Of a DNA stretch of 6,056 nt, positions 1 to 4,890 are shown one piece after another. This stretch comes from Candidatus Microgenomates bacterium (lineage in GTDB: Bacteria; Patescibacteriota; Microgenomatia; UBA1406; GWC2-37-13). The notes below the pieces were generated by a model. That model did not search any database, was not told the origin of the DNA, and saw nothing but the letters and a program-made list of their open reading frames with translations. Each line of letters starts with the position of its first letter. Position 1 is the first letter of the stretch. The DNA lies in contig JACOTV010000091.1 of assembly GCA_016178125.1 (NCBI GenBank), positions 1-6,056 on the forward strand, given 5' to 3'. Position numbers and translations under genes: made by a program.

Positions 1-414
1 CCCGAATCGGGGGTCGATGTCTTGGTCGTTAAGCACGATGTCTTCGTTCGGGTCTATTTTGCCGTCTTCAATCTTTTTTTTTGCGCCCATCGCAAGGGGC
101 ATTTTTAAGAGGCTTGCAGGGATAAACTCTTCTTTATCATGAATTCCTATGGAATTACCCGTCGGTAGATACTCAAAGTACACGCTCACCTTGTGCTTGA
201 GTGGATCCATATACTTGCTCAGCTTTTCACGAAGCGGAACGAAGTTGACCAGGAGGTCATTCTGATCACTAATGAATATGCGCTTTGACAGGTATTTGTA
301 AGTGCGTTCGGCCTGAGCATCAAACGGGGGAGACTGGTATGAGTGCCAAAGGAAGCCAGCCAGTGCAACATTAAGGCAAATACTAATACCGGTAACGATG
401 TGTGATGCCTTCAT
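1..414 (-). CDS. SxxK serine hydrolase, beta-lactamase/PBP-like (N-terminal part, cut by window edge)
   Basis: The reverse strand is open from ATG at 414 to the window edge, giving the first 138 residues. A hydrophobic anchor or uncleaved signal spans residues 5-23. A helical linker follows, then residues 76-92, which read like the first beta strands of the class A beta-lactamase/transpeptidase fold (VSVYFEYLPTG). Residues 99-109 (PASLLKMPLAM) carry the SxxK signature, with Ser101 as predicted nucleophile and Lys104 as general base. The following segment (KKKIEDGKIDPNEDIVL) matches the usual helix-to-hairpin part of the Beta-lactamase2 family. The SxN and KTG motifs would lie outside the window, so whether it is a lactamase, a carboxypeptidase or an inactive homologue cannot be decided. 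An in-frame stop at 430-432 supports the start. No Shine-Dalgarno site is present; the leader would be very short. It is divergent from the LytR_C pair. Confidence 0.85.
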   Translation of the reverse strand, partial: MKASHIVTGISICLNVALAGFLWHSYQSPPFDAQAERTYKYLSKRIFISDQNDLLVNFVPLREKLSKYMDPLKHKVSVYFEYLPTGNSIGIHDKEEFIPASLLKMPLAMGAKKKIEDGKIDPNEDIVLNDQDIDPRFG

Positions 415-423
415 TGACGGTTG

Positions 424-442
424 ATACCATTATACATGGTAT
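424..442. repeat. Inverted repeat over the serine hydrolase -10 (candidate operator)
   Basis: ATACCAT (424-430), a 5-base spacer, then ATGGTAT (436-442) form a perfect 7+7 dyad that contains the minus-strand TATAAT. A run of T follows on the plus strand (442-447), so a weak plus-strand terminator is an alternative, but no plus-strand gene lies upstream within the window. An operator is the better guess. Confidence 0.45.
429..434 (-). promoter_or_regulatory. -10 element of the serine hydrolase gene
   Basis: A consensus TATAAT reads on the minus strand 14 bases ahead of the ATG at 414, predicting a leader of only about 7-9 bases. No good -35 lies at 16-18 bases; a TTGCGT at 449-454 is only 14 bases away. 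The element sits inside an inverted repeat. Confidence 0.55.
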
Positions 443-482
443 TTTTTAACGCAATTGCACTCGATAGGCCTATTTATTAGCA

Positions 483-488
483 TATACT
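483..488 (+). promoter_or_regulatory. Candidate -10 of the LytR_C gene pair
   Basis: TATACT ends just before ATG 489 and nine bases before ATG 498. If used, transcription would begin near 495-498 and the mRNA would be leaderless from the second ATG. No convincing -35 is found: TTGCAC at 455-460 is 22 bases upstream, which is too far. Tentative. Confidence 0.35.
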
Positions 489-1190
489 ATGCATGCTATG
501 CGCACAGTTTTTACGAGACACAAACGAGCAATCATGGTATCGATTGGTGTTCTTATTCTTTTGACACCTGCGTACTATTTTTATCAGAAATACGCGAGCC
601 TTGAACTGATGCTTAAGAATCCTGCGGCTGCCCGTCAGAGCGAACTAAAAAGCATTATTGACCGAGTTGGAAAACACATTCAACTCCCCAAAAACGAAAC
701 GCCGGAATTAGTAACCGTTTCAAATAAAGACAAAGTCCGTGACCTACCGTTTTTCAAGAATGCAGCAAACGGCGATAAGGTTCTTTTGTATAAGAACGCA
801 AAGATGGCGTATCTGTATCGGCCAGGAACAGACCAACTGATTAACGCAGCGCCAATTGTGGATCCTGGCGCGGGCGTAGCGGCACCGCAAAGTACGCCCG
901 CGCAAGTCACCCCATCGGCCGTGAAAGTCATCGTATATAATGGTACGACGATCGCAGGATATGGCCGCGAGGTGGGGGATTCGGTGAAAAAAGCATACCC
1001 GACGGCAGAAATTGCCAGCGTTTCCAATGCTGGCGAGCAAACATATAAAAAGACCATTGTTATTGACGTGAGCGGCAAGAATGCAGAAGCCGCAAAAGCT
1101 ATCGCTCAAGCACTCGGTGCACAGGTTACGCAGCTTCCCCCGATGGAAGCCCGTCCCAATTCTGACATTCTTGTTATCGCGGGAAAGTAA
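489..1190 (+). CDS. Membrane-anchored LytR_C domain protein, copy 1
   Basis: A 233-residue protein with a basic N-terminus (RHKR), one membrane segment at about residues 15-32, a conserved extracellular region (about 50-120), a Pro/Ala-rich linker (about 122-143) and a C-terminal LytR_C domain (145-233). LytR_C hallmarks are VKVIVYNGTTIAGYG at the start, alternating strand/helix segments, and the closing SDILVIAGK. LytR_C usually follows the catalytic domain of LCP cell-wall transferases; here it stands alone on a membrane anchor, so a role in envelope assembly is inferred. The middle region shares VGKH..LP...TP, NGDKVL.Y and LYRP.TD with the next gene, showing that the two are paralogues. 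The start is uncertain: ATG 498 fits a leaderless transcript better, and no Shine-Dalgarno is visible for either. Confidence 0.85.
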   Translation: MHAMRTVFTRHKRAIMVSIGVLILLTPAYYFYQKYASLELMLKNPAAARQSELKSIIDRVGKHIQLPKNETPELVTVSNKDKVRDLPFFKNAANGDKVLLYKNAKMAYLYRPGTDQLINAAPIVDPGAGVAAPQSTPAQVTPSAVKVIVYNGTTIAGYGREVGDSVKKAYPTAEIASVSNAGEQTYKKTIVIDVSGKNAEAAKAIAQALGAQVTQLPPMEARPNSDILVIAGK

Positions 1191-1200
1191 AGCAATTTCT

Positions 1201-1890
1201 ATGAACGATACGACGCGAACCTCGACTTTAAAATGGGTAATTGCTGGCATTGTACTCGCTGCTGCATTGGCGCCTTCAGTGTATTTTTATGATAAGTACC
1301 AGGGCGCGCGCATAGAGCTGCATGCCGTGGGGCGCGCGCCCGCCGAAACAGCAAAAGAACTCGAAGAGCTGGTGGGGAAACACATGTCGCTTCCCAAGGA
1401 GACACCCTCTATTGCGCGTGTCTCAGACAAGACAGCGTTGGCGGGTCAAGAGTTCTTTAATAAGGCCCTAAACGGCGACAAAGTACTGATTTATAAAGCT
1501 GCGAAGCTTGCGATTTTATATCGCCCATCGACCGACAAAATCGTCAACGTGTCGCAGATTTCGGTTGAGCCGAGTCCAACTCCCGAAAAAGAAGCATCAG
1601 GCACGGCGACGCCGCATAAAACCATCAGCGTCGCCGTCTATAACGGCTCAACAACCGCAGGCTACGCAAAGCTGGTAAAAGAGCAGATAGAAAAAGCGCA
1701 CGATGAGATAAAGGTGATCAAGTTGGCTGATGCCCGGGGAAACTATGCAAAGTCAGTTGTTTCCTATTTCAACGATGATGCAAAAGCCGTAGCCACAGAT
1801 CTTGCACAAGAATTAAAAGGTGAAATCCTTAAGCGGCCGGCCATCGAAGCCTCGCCGGCCGCCGACATACTAGTCATTGCCGGAAAGTAA
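1201..1890 (+). CDS. Membrane-anchored LytR_C domain protein, copy 2
   Basis: A 229-residue paralogue of the preceding gene, starting 10 bases after its stop, so the two are almost certainly co-transcribed. One membrane segment lies at about residues 11-30. The shared extracellular region follows (VGKHMSLPKETP, NGDKVLIYKAAKLAILYRPSTD), then a Pro/Thr/Ser-rich linker and a LytR_C domain at 142-229 (ISVAVYNGSTTAGYA to ADILVIAGK). The frame stays open upstream to 1081, but that part overlaps the first gene in another frame and lacks a signal or anchor; ATG 1201 puts the anchor at the N-terminus exactly as in copy 1. No Shine-Dalgarno is evident. Unlike copy 1, its coding sequence holds two perfect GC-rich inverted repeats. 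Function is inferred from the domain only: cell-envelope or wall-polymer related. Confidence 0.87.
   Translation: MNDTTRTSTLKWVIAGIVLAAALAPSVYFYDKYQGARIELHAVGRAPAETAKELEELVGKHMSLPKETPSIARVSDKTALAGQEFFNKALNGDKVLIYKAAKLAILYRPSTDKIVNVSQISVEPSPTPEKEASGTATPHKTISVAVYNGSTTAGYAKLVKEQIEKAHDEIKVIKLADARGNYAKSVVSYFNDDAKAVATDLAQELKGEILKRPAIEASPAADILVIAGK
1302..1341 (+). repeat. 10-bp GC inverted repeat inside LytR_C copy 2
   Basis: GGGCGCGCGC (1302-1311) and GCGCGCGCCC (1332-1341) are perfect reverse complements with a 20-base loop, and can form a very stable mRNA hairpin about 100 bases after the start codon. The arms also alternate purine and pyrimidine. The matching region of copy 1 has no such structure. 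Confidence 0.6.
1833..1862 (+). repeat. 9-bp GC inverted repeat at the 3' end of LytR_C copy 2
   Basis: GCGGCCGGC (1833-1841) and GCCGGCCGC (1854-1862) pair perfectly across a 12-base loop, 28 bases before the end of the coding region. No T-run follows, so it is not a terminator. In copy 1 the same protein position is encoded without this structure. Confidence 0.6.
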
Positions 1891-1908
1891 TCATGCAGTC
1901 ATAACAAA

Positions 1909-1934
1909 AAAACGCCCCGTGCACAGGGCGTTTT
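1909..1934. terminator. Bidirectional intrinsic terminator
   Basis: AAAACGCCC (1909-1917) pairs with GGGCGTTTT (1926-1934) across an 8-base loop. On the plus strand the stem runs into TTTTCTT, ending the LytR_C pair; on the minus strand it runs into seven T residues, ending the small secreted-protein gene. It lies between two convergent genes, 18 bases after one stop and 24 bases after the other, as expected for a shared terminator. Confidence 0.9.
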
Positions 1935-1958
1935 CTTGGTAAAAGGCGGTTTTGCAGC

Positions 1959-2405
1959 TTACATTCCATGCTTAAACCCACCTCCTCGTCGTCCCATACC
2001 GTAATCCTTAAGCACCGTGGGGTCAATTCCCTGTGATTTCGCCCAGTCTTGTAATTCGGTACGCTTTTTGTTGATGGCATCCTTACGCTGTGCTGGAGTC
2101 ATTGTCTTAAAGTCCGTAGGCTTAAAATTGGCCTTCTCATCTGTTAGTTTTTTGATGATCGCCGTTTTCTGCGCCTCGGTTATTTTACCGTCTTTCACCG
2201 CTTGGGAAAGTCGGTCATCGAGCTCTTGCTCCATGTGCTGCATACGCTCGGTTTTATGCTCGTTGTGCCACGTATCTACGACCGTTTCAACTTTTGCACG
2301 GTCTAAGTTGAATGTTTTTGCAAGCTTATCAATAAGCGATGCGTATAACGGTTTGTGTGTCGCAGGTAGAGTAGGTGACTGTGCGTGTGCTGCTCCGGCT
2401 CCCAA
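1959..2405 (-). CDS. Small secreted helical protein (Spy/DUF2680-like), start uncertain
   Basis: About 148 residues read from TTG 2405. The chain begins GAGAAHAQS, which is only the end of a signal peptide with a likely AHA/Q cleavage site. The mature part is charged and predicted all-helical: a helix pair (LIDKLAKTFNLDRAKVETVV), a long charged helix, a turn containing the repeat-like phrase VKDGKITEAQKTAIIKKL, then TPAQRKDAINKKRTEL, and a Gly/Arg/His tail (GMGRRGGGFKHGM). This resembles exported helical proteins of the DUF2680 or Spy type common in CPR genomes; function is unknown, with chaperone-like or metal-binding roles only guesses. In-frame codons continue upstream (YSKITTGI) and complete a plausible signal peptide, but without ATG or GTG; an ATT at 2435 or ATA at 2432 could be the real start. 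It converges on the LytR_C pair. Confidence 0.75.
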   Translation of the reverse strand: MGAGAAHAQSPTLPATHKPLYASLIDKLAKTFNLDRAKVETVVDTWHNEHKTERMQHMEQELDDRLSQAVKDGKITEAQKTAIIKKLTDEKANFKPTDFKTMTPAQRKDAINKKRTELQDWAKSQGIDPTVLKDYGMGRRGGGFKHGM

Positions 2406-2572
2406 TATGCCGGTAGTAATCTTACTATATATAATGTAGACTACGCGTATAGTTTGATTCGGTAAAAAACAGGCGGACGTTAAATGTATTGCAAGTAAGA
2501 AAGCACGTGGTAAGAAACAGTGTTAATCTGTTGTATTACGAAGTAACATAGATATGTAAAGTGGTGGAGAAT
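2406..2572. other. Divergent intergenic region
   Basis: This AT-rich stretch separates two divergent genes and must hold both promoters. On the plus side TTGTAT (2531-2536), 16 bases, then TATGTA (2553-2558) is a weak promoter candidate for the exported protein at 2573. On the minus side several TATA-like hexamers crowd 2424-2451 (TATAGT, TATATA, TATACG), none with a matching -35. The part up to about 2435 may encode the missing signal-peptide start of the secreted protein. Confidence 0.4.
2563..2569 (+). promoter_or_regulatory. Ribosome binding site deciding start 2573
   Basis: GGTGGAG lies three bases ahead of ATG 2573 and is the only Shine-Dalgarno-like site seen ahead of any gene here. 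It favours ATG 2573 over the in-frame GTG at 2561, which would overlap the site. Confidence 0.55.
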
Positions 2573-3211
2573 ATGGAAAATAAAAAGGTTATAGCAGTTG
2601 GTGCTCTCGTCTTCGTTCTCCTTATTCTTATCGTGGGGGTAACTGTTTTGTCGACCAGGTCAACACAAACGCAGCCAGGCATCGGTACGAGCGTTCAGCC
2701 ATCTATTATTCCCAACGGCTCTGAGTCCGAACCAGGGCAGAACGCAAAAACGTACACCTATCCGGGGACAAACGGGCATCGTTCGTTTTCGATCGGATAT
2801 CTCTCGGGGTGGAAGGCAAGTGATCTTACTGCCCAGCACCAAGCACGTTGGCTCGAATTAACAAAAGGACAAGCTACGATTATTTTCAACCAAGAACCGA
2901 CCAAACTAGAAGACTGTGCCTATCCACACGATGTGTATCCCACTGCGGTTCCAAGTAGCGATGAAACCATTGAAGAGTTCAACGACTTCACGAGTATAAA
3001 TACCCGCAGCGGACAAAATATGCGTGTTGCAGTTCAGTCCGACTATATATTTGCCGCGTATGCATGCCAAGAGCGCCCAAATGCTACAAAAAAGACCTTT
3101 AACAAACTGACTTCAATAGGTATGGTTACGCTGAATAACCCAGAAAAAGACCCGATGATCTATCAAGACTTCATTAAGATTGTGTCCTCACTAGATATCT
3201 CCGCAGAATAA
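2573..3211 (+). CDS. Exported membrane-anchored protein of unknown function
   Basis: A 212-residue protein that I do not recognise. The short basic start (MENKK) and hydrophobic residues 6-26 make an N-terminal anchor. A Ser/Thr/Gln/Pro-rich linker spans about 29-60, followed by one compact extracellular domain. Its opening (SFSIGYLSGWKASDL, 71-85) has the beta-strand/Pro-or-Ser-Gly-Trp layout seen in PsbP-like and similar small ligand-binding folds; this is only a resemblance. Cys115 and Cys165 are the only cysteines and could form a disulfide outside the cell. The end (YQDFIKIVSSLDI) resembles the C-terminal helix found in the same type of domain. The alternative GTG start at 2561 adds four residues. 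The stop lies one base from the stop of the opposing gene. Confidence 0.75.
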   Translation: MENKKVIAVGALVFVLLILIVGVTVLSTRSTQTQPGIGTSVQPSIIPNGSESEPGQNAKTYTYPGTNGHRSFSIGYLSGWKASDLTAQHQARWLELTKGQATIIFNQEPTKLEDCAYPHDVYPTAVPSSDETIEEFNDFTSINTRSGQNMRVAVQSDYIFAAYACQERPNATKKTFNKLTSIGMVTLNNPEKDPMIYQDFIKIVSSLDISAE

Positions 3212-3212
3212 C

Positions 3213-4034
3213 TCACAAGGTGATGGTCGAGCACTTTTCCCCGGCATCGCCGCCGCCACCTTGTCCACCATTTGATTGGTCGCCGTCGTGGAGCATGAAC
3301 TCGAGACGATACGTGTGGCCAGTCTGAAGACCGAACTGTGGTTCTTTTAGATTCCAGCGTATTTCTGACACAAATAGGTCGGGGCTCCCCGCAGGCATTG
3401 CGACACTCCCTGGACCCAGGTTTGTGCCATTGGCACGGGGGTCTGCATCGTTAAGCGCTTTCCAAGTGCCGTATAGCTCGCTCACTTCATAAAGTTTGCC
3501 CCCATTTTCCCAGTCTCCTGAACGATCTGCAGGGTTGGTGGTGATATCGGTAATAAAGAGCGCTGGCCTAATGGGCCGGCCACTTGGGTCTGCCCCTGCC
3601 GGATCGCCGGTTACTGGATTGACGACGTGATCTGGTACGGCGTTAAGCGGAGAAACGGTCCCTTTCCCCAGTGAAATGGCGTGTTCGTCGGTGTACCACG
3701 CGTGAAGTACGCCGTCTGGGCCTGGGTTCTGAGAAGCAGCGAGGATTTTGCTCTCATTCCACACAAGGCACGTTTTGGGGTTACTGGGTACGCAGTATGC
3801 ACCGCTGGGTGCGTAGCCACACTCAACAAGATTATTTGTTTTGGCCGACGGTTGGGGACTGGGTGAGATGAATTTATCGAGTGAGCCCTGTTGCTGCGAC
3901 GACTGGAATGGTTTTTTGACCGCGGCACGGCTACTTACCGCGTAATGCAATGCGTACCCGCCTGCGACCGTAAATATCGTGTAGAAAACCCCGAGAGTAA
4001 TGCCAATTGCGGGGCGAATGTTACGAAGATCCAT
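3213..4034 (-). CDS. Anchored extracellular protein with C-terminal HDGDQ/GGDAGEKC motif
   Basis: A 273-residue protein with an N-terminal membrane segment at about 9-32, a Ser/Gln/Pro linker (about 36-66) and an extracellular region with four cysteines (72, 81, 89, 268). Residues 111-123 (HAWYTDEHAISLG) and the end, HDGDQ (249-253) with GGDAGEKC (261-268), match a pattern I associate with secreted proteins of many bacteria: a W/FY-x-DEHALTLG strand early in the domain and HDGDQ-x-GGD-x-GE-C at its end, probably an Ig-like beta-sandwich with acidic metal-binding loops. That recognition is from memory, so the function remains unknown; surface display or adhesion is a guess. The start was set at ATG 4034 because it puts the anchor at the N-terminus and follows a strong promoter by seven bases; an upstream ATG at 4148 would overlap the next gene. 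The Gly-rich insert before the last Cys is unusual. Confidence 0.78.
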   Translation of the reverse strand: MDLRNIRPAIGITLGVFYTIFTVAGGYALHYAVSSRAAVKKPFQSSQQQGSLDKFISPSPQPSAKTNNLVECGYAPSGAYCVPSNPKTCLVWNESKILAASQNPGPDGVLHAWYTDEHAISLGKGTVSPLNAVPDHVVNPVTGDPAGADPSGRPIRPALFITDITTNPADRSGDWENGGKLYEVSELYGTWKALNDADPRANGTNLGPGSVAMPAGSPDLFVSEIRWNLKEPQFGLQTGHTYRLEFMLHDGDQSNGGQGGGGDAGEKCSTITL

Positions 4035-4041
4035 AGTAAAC

Positions 4042-4069
4042 AGTATATGGTGATTGGGAGTAATTTCAA
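4042..4069 (-). promoter_or_regulatory. Strong promoter of the HDGDQ-protein gene, leaderless
   Basis: On the minus strand TTGAAA (4064-4069), a 16-base spacer and TATACT (4042-4047) form a near-consensus sigma-70 promoter. The -10 ends seven bases before ATG 4034, so the predicted first transcribed base is the A of the ATG. No Shine-Dalgarno could be present in such an mRNA. Confidence 0.7.
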
Positions 4070-4080
4070 GCAGATAGCGG

Positions 4081-4359
4081 TCATGAAGCTTCTCGTACGC
4101 GGGGATGCCCATGAGAGACCGATTTTTCATACGCGTACTGGAGAGCATTTGCTAACAAATAGAGATCGATAAATTCGTGCGACTTAATGAAGGCGCGGCC
4201 AGAAGGTGACTTTAGGTATTTTGCAAAATTTGAGGCAGTTTCACGGTTTGAGAAGGTAAAATAGGGAGGCTGCCCGTAATCGTGCAGGAGTGATGCAAGG
4301 TCGTTTGTGCACCCAATCCGTGTTTCGGCACCATCTGTTAACAAGTATACATAATACAT
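4081..4359 (-). CDS. GIY-YIG fold protein, apparently catalytically degenerate
   Basis: A 92-residue protein, the usual length of small single-domain GIY-YIG proteins (URI/YhbQ-like). The first strand, MYYVYLLTDG (1-10), carries the GIY equivalent (YVY), and TRIGCTNDL (13-21) is the YIG strand. The later phrase KYLKSPSGRAFIKSH (47-61) closely matches the family's usual YLKSGSGRAFIKKH. However the key residues look changed: the Tyr of YIG is Arg14, no Arg occurs in the following helix (LASLLHDY) where the catalytic Arg belongs, and the Glu expected just before KYLKS is Ala46. So the fold is supported but nuclease activity is doubtful; a DNA-binding or regulatory role is possible. It has its own promoter with a leaderless start and lies 46 bases upstream of the HDGDQ gene, on the same strand. 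Confidence 0.82.
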   Translation of the reverse strand: MYYVYLLTDGAETRIGCTNDLASLLHDYGQPPYFTFSNRETASNFAKYLKSPSGRAFIKSHEFIDLYLLANALQYAYEKSVSHGHPRVREAS

Positions 4360-4362
4360 AGG

Positions 4363-4393
4363 AGCGCACTATACCGACGGGGGTGCGCTTTTT
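4363..4393. repeat. Inverted repeat over the GIY-YIG promoter (operator or plus-strand terminator)
   Basis: AGCGCAC (4363-4369) and GTGCGCT (4383-4389) are perfect 7-base arms across 13 bases, centres 20 bases apart, about two helical turns. One arm overlaps the -10 and start region, the other lies in the promoter spacer. On the plus strand the second arm runs into TTTTT (4389-4393), so it also has the form of an intrinsic terminator, though no plus-strand gene would need one here. Confidence 0.5.
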
Positions 4394-4396
4394 CAA
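4368..4396 (-). promoter_or_regulatory. Strong promoter of the GIY-YIG gene, leaderless
   Basis: TTGAAA (4391-4396), a 17-base spacer and TATAGT (4368-4373) read on the minus strand. The -10 ends eight bases before ATG 4359, placing the predicted start of transcription at or within a base or two of the ATG. The -35 is identical to that of the HDGDQ-protein promoter. Confidence 0.7.
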
Positions 4397-4411
4397 TGGA
4401 CTATATGCTAC

Positions 4412-4430
4412 AAAAGTGTCGGTTCACACT
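4412..4430 (-). terminator. Weak intrinsic terminator of the DUF1761-GNAT operon
   Basis: On the minus strand AGTGT (4430-4426), a 6-base loop and ACACT (4419-4415) form a 5-bp stem followed by TTTT. It lies 14 bases past the GNAT stop codon, where a terminator is expected, but the stem is short. Confidence 0.4.
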
Positions 4431-4443
4431 GTTAGAAAGCCGA

Positions 4444-4890
4444 TTACAGCCCTTTAGTCATGTATATAAAGGTTCTGCCCGATGTAGAGTATCCACGACG
4501 TTTATAGTATTCTTTGAGTTCTTCTCGAGACGCATCTACAATGAGGGAGACCTCTCGTGTGCCTCGTTTTTTAAGAATTTCACAAGCAGTATCCAACAAT
4601 CGTGTCCCAACGCCTCGGTTTTTGTGGCCTTCTCGTACCGAAAGCCTGAACAGATAGGCTATATGGGCTCCGTAGCCAGTTATTATTACATTTCCTACGA
4701 CGTGTCCATCGGTTTCGGCCACAAGGACCGAATCTGGGTCATTTGTTACCATAGAAGCCAGGTTTTCTCGGTGGTCCCAGATTTCATCAAATTGATGATT
4801 AGATCGGAGAATTGATTCCACTGCCTCATAGTCGTCATCGGTATACCGGCGTATGATATGGACAGGGAGAGTCTGGGTCATCAGTGTCAT
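4444..4890 (-). CDS. GNAT family N-acetyltransferase
   Basis: A 148-residue protein covering the whole GNAT fold, expected to transfer acetyl from acetyl-CoA to an unknown amine. Residues 11-30 hold the first strand and helix (HIIRRYTDDDYEAV). Strands follow (VLVAETDGHVVGNVIITGYG), then YLFRLSVREGHKNRGVGTRLL (79-99), which includes the acetyl-CoA pyrophosphate loop in the form K-N-R-G-V-G where Q/R-x-x-G-x-G/A is usual. YYKRRGY (128-134) is the classic final motif with its conserved Tyr. The start at ATG 4890 overlaps the TGA of the upstream gene as ATGA, a sign of translational coupling; ATG 4881 is an in-frame alternative. The frame is open further upstream, but that part overlaps the DUF1761 gene and is a shadow. 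The substrate cannot be named. Confidence 0.9.
   Translation of the reverse strand: MTLMTQTLPVHIIRRYTDDDYEAVESILRSNHQFDEIWDHRENLASMVTNDPDSVLVAETDGHVVGNVIITGYGAHIAYLFRLSVREGHKNRGVGTRLLDTACEILKKRGTREVSLIVDASREELKEYYKRRGYSTSGRTFIYMTKGL

Noticed and set aside
1081..1200. A 40-residue upstream extension of LytR_C copy 2
   Set aside because: It overlaps the end of copy 1 in another frame, and ATG 1201 gives an N-terminal anchor matching the paralogue.
680..1250. Two long minus-strand frames opposite the LytR_C genes
   Set aside because: They are antisense to well-supported coding sequence, show no recognisable domain, and have no promoter or start signal.
3671..4172. Plus-strand frames opposite the HDGDQ protein and the GIY-YIG gene
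   Set aside because: They cover parts of two supported minus-strand genes and have no recognisable features.
4396..4815. A plus-strand frame of 139 residues opposite GNAT
   Set aside because: Antisense shadow of a clear GNAT domain.
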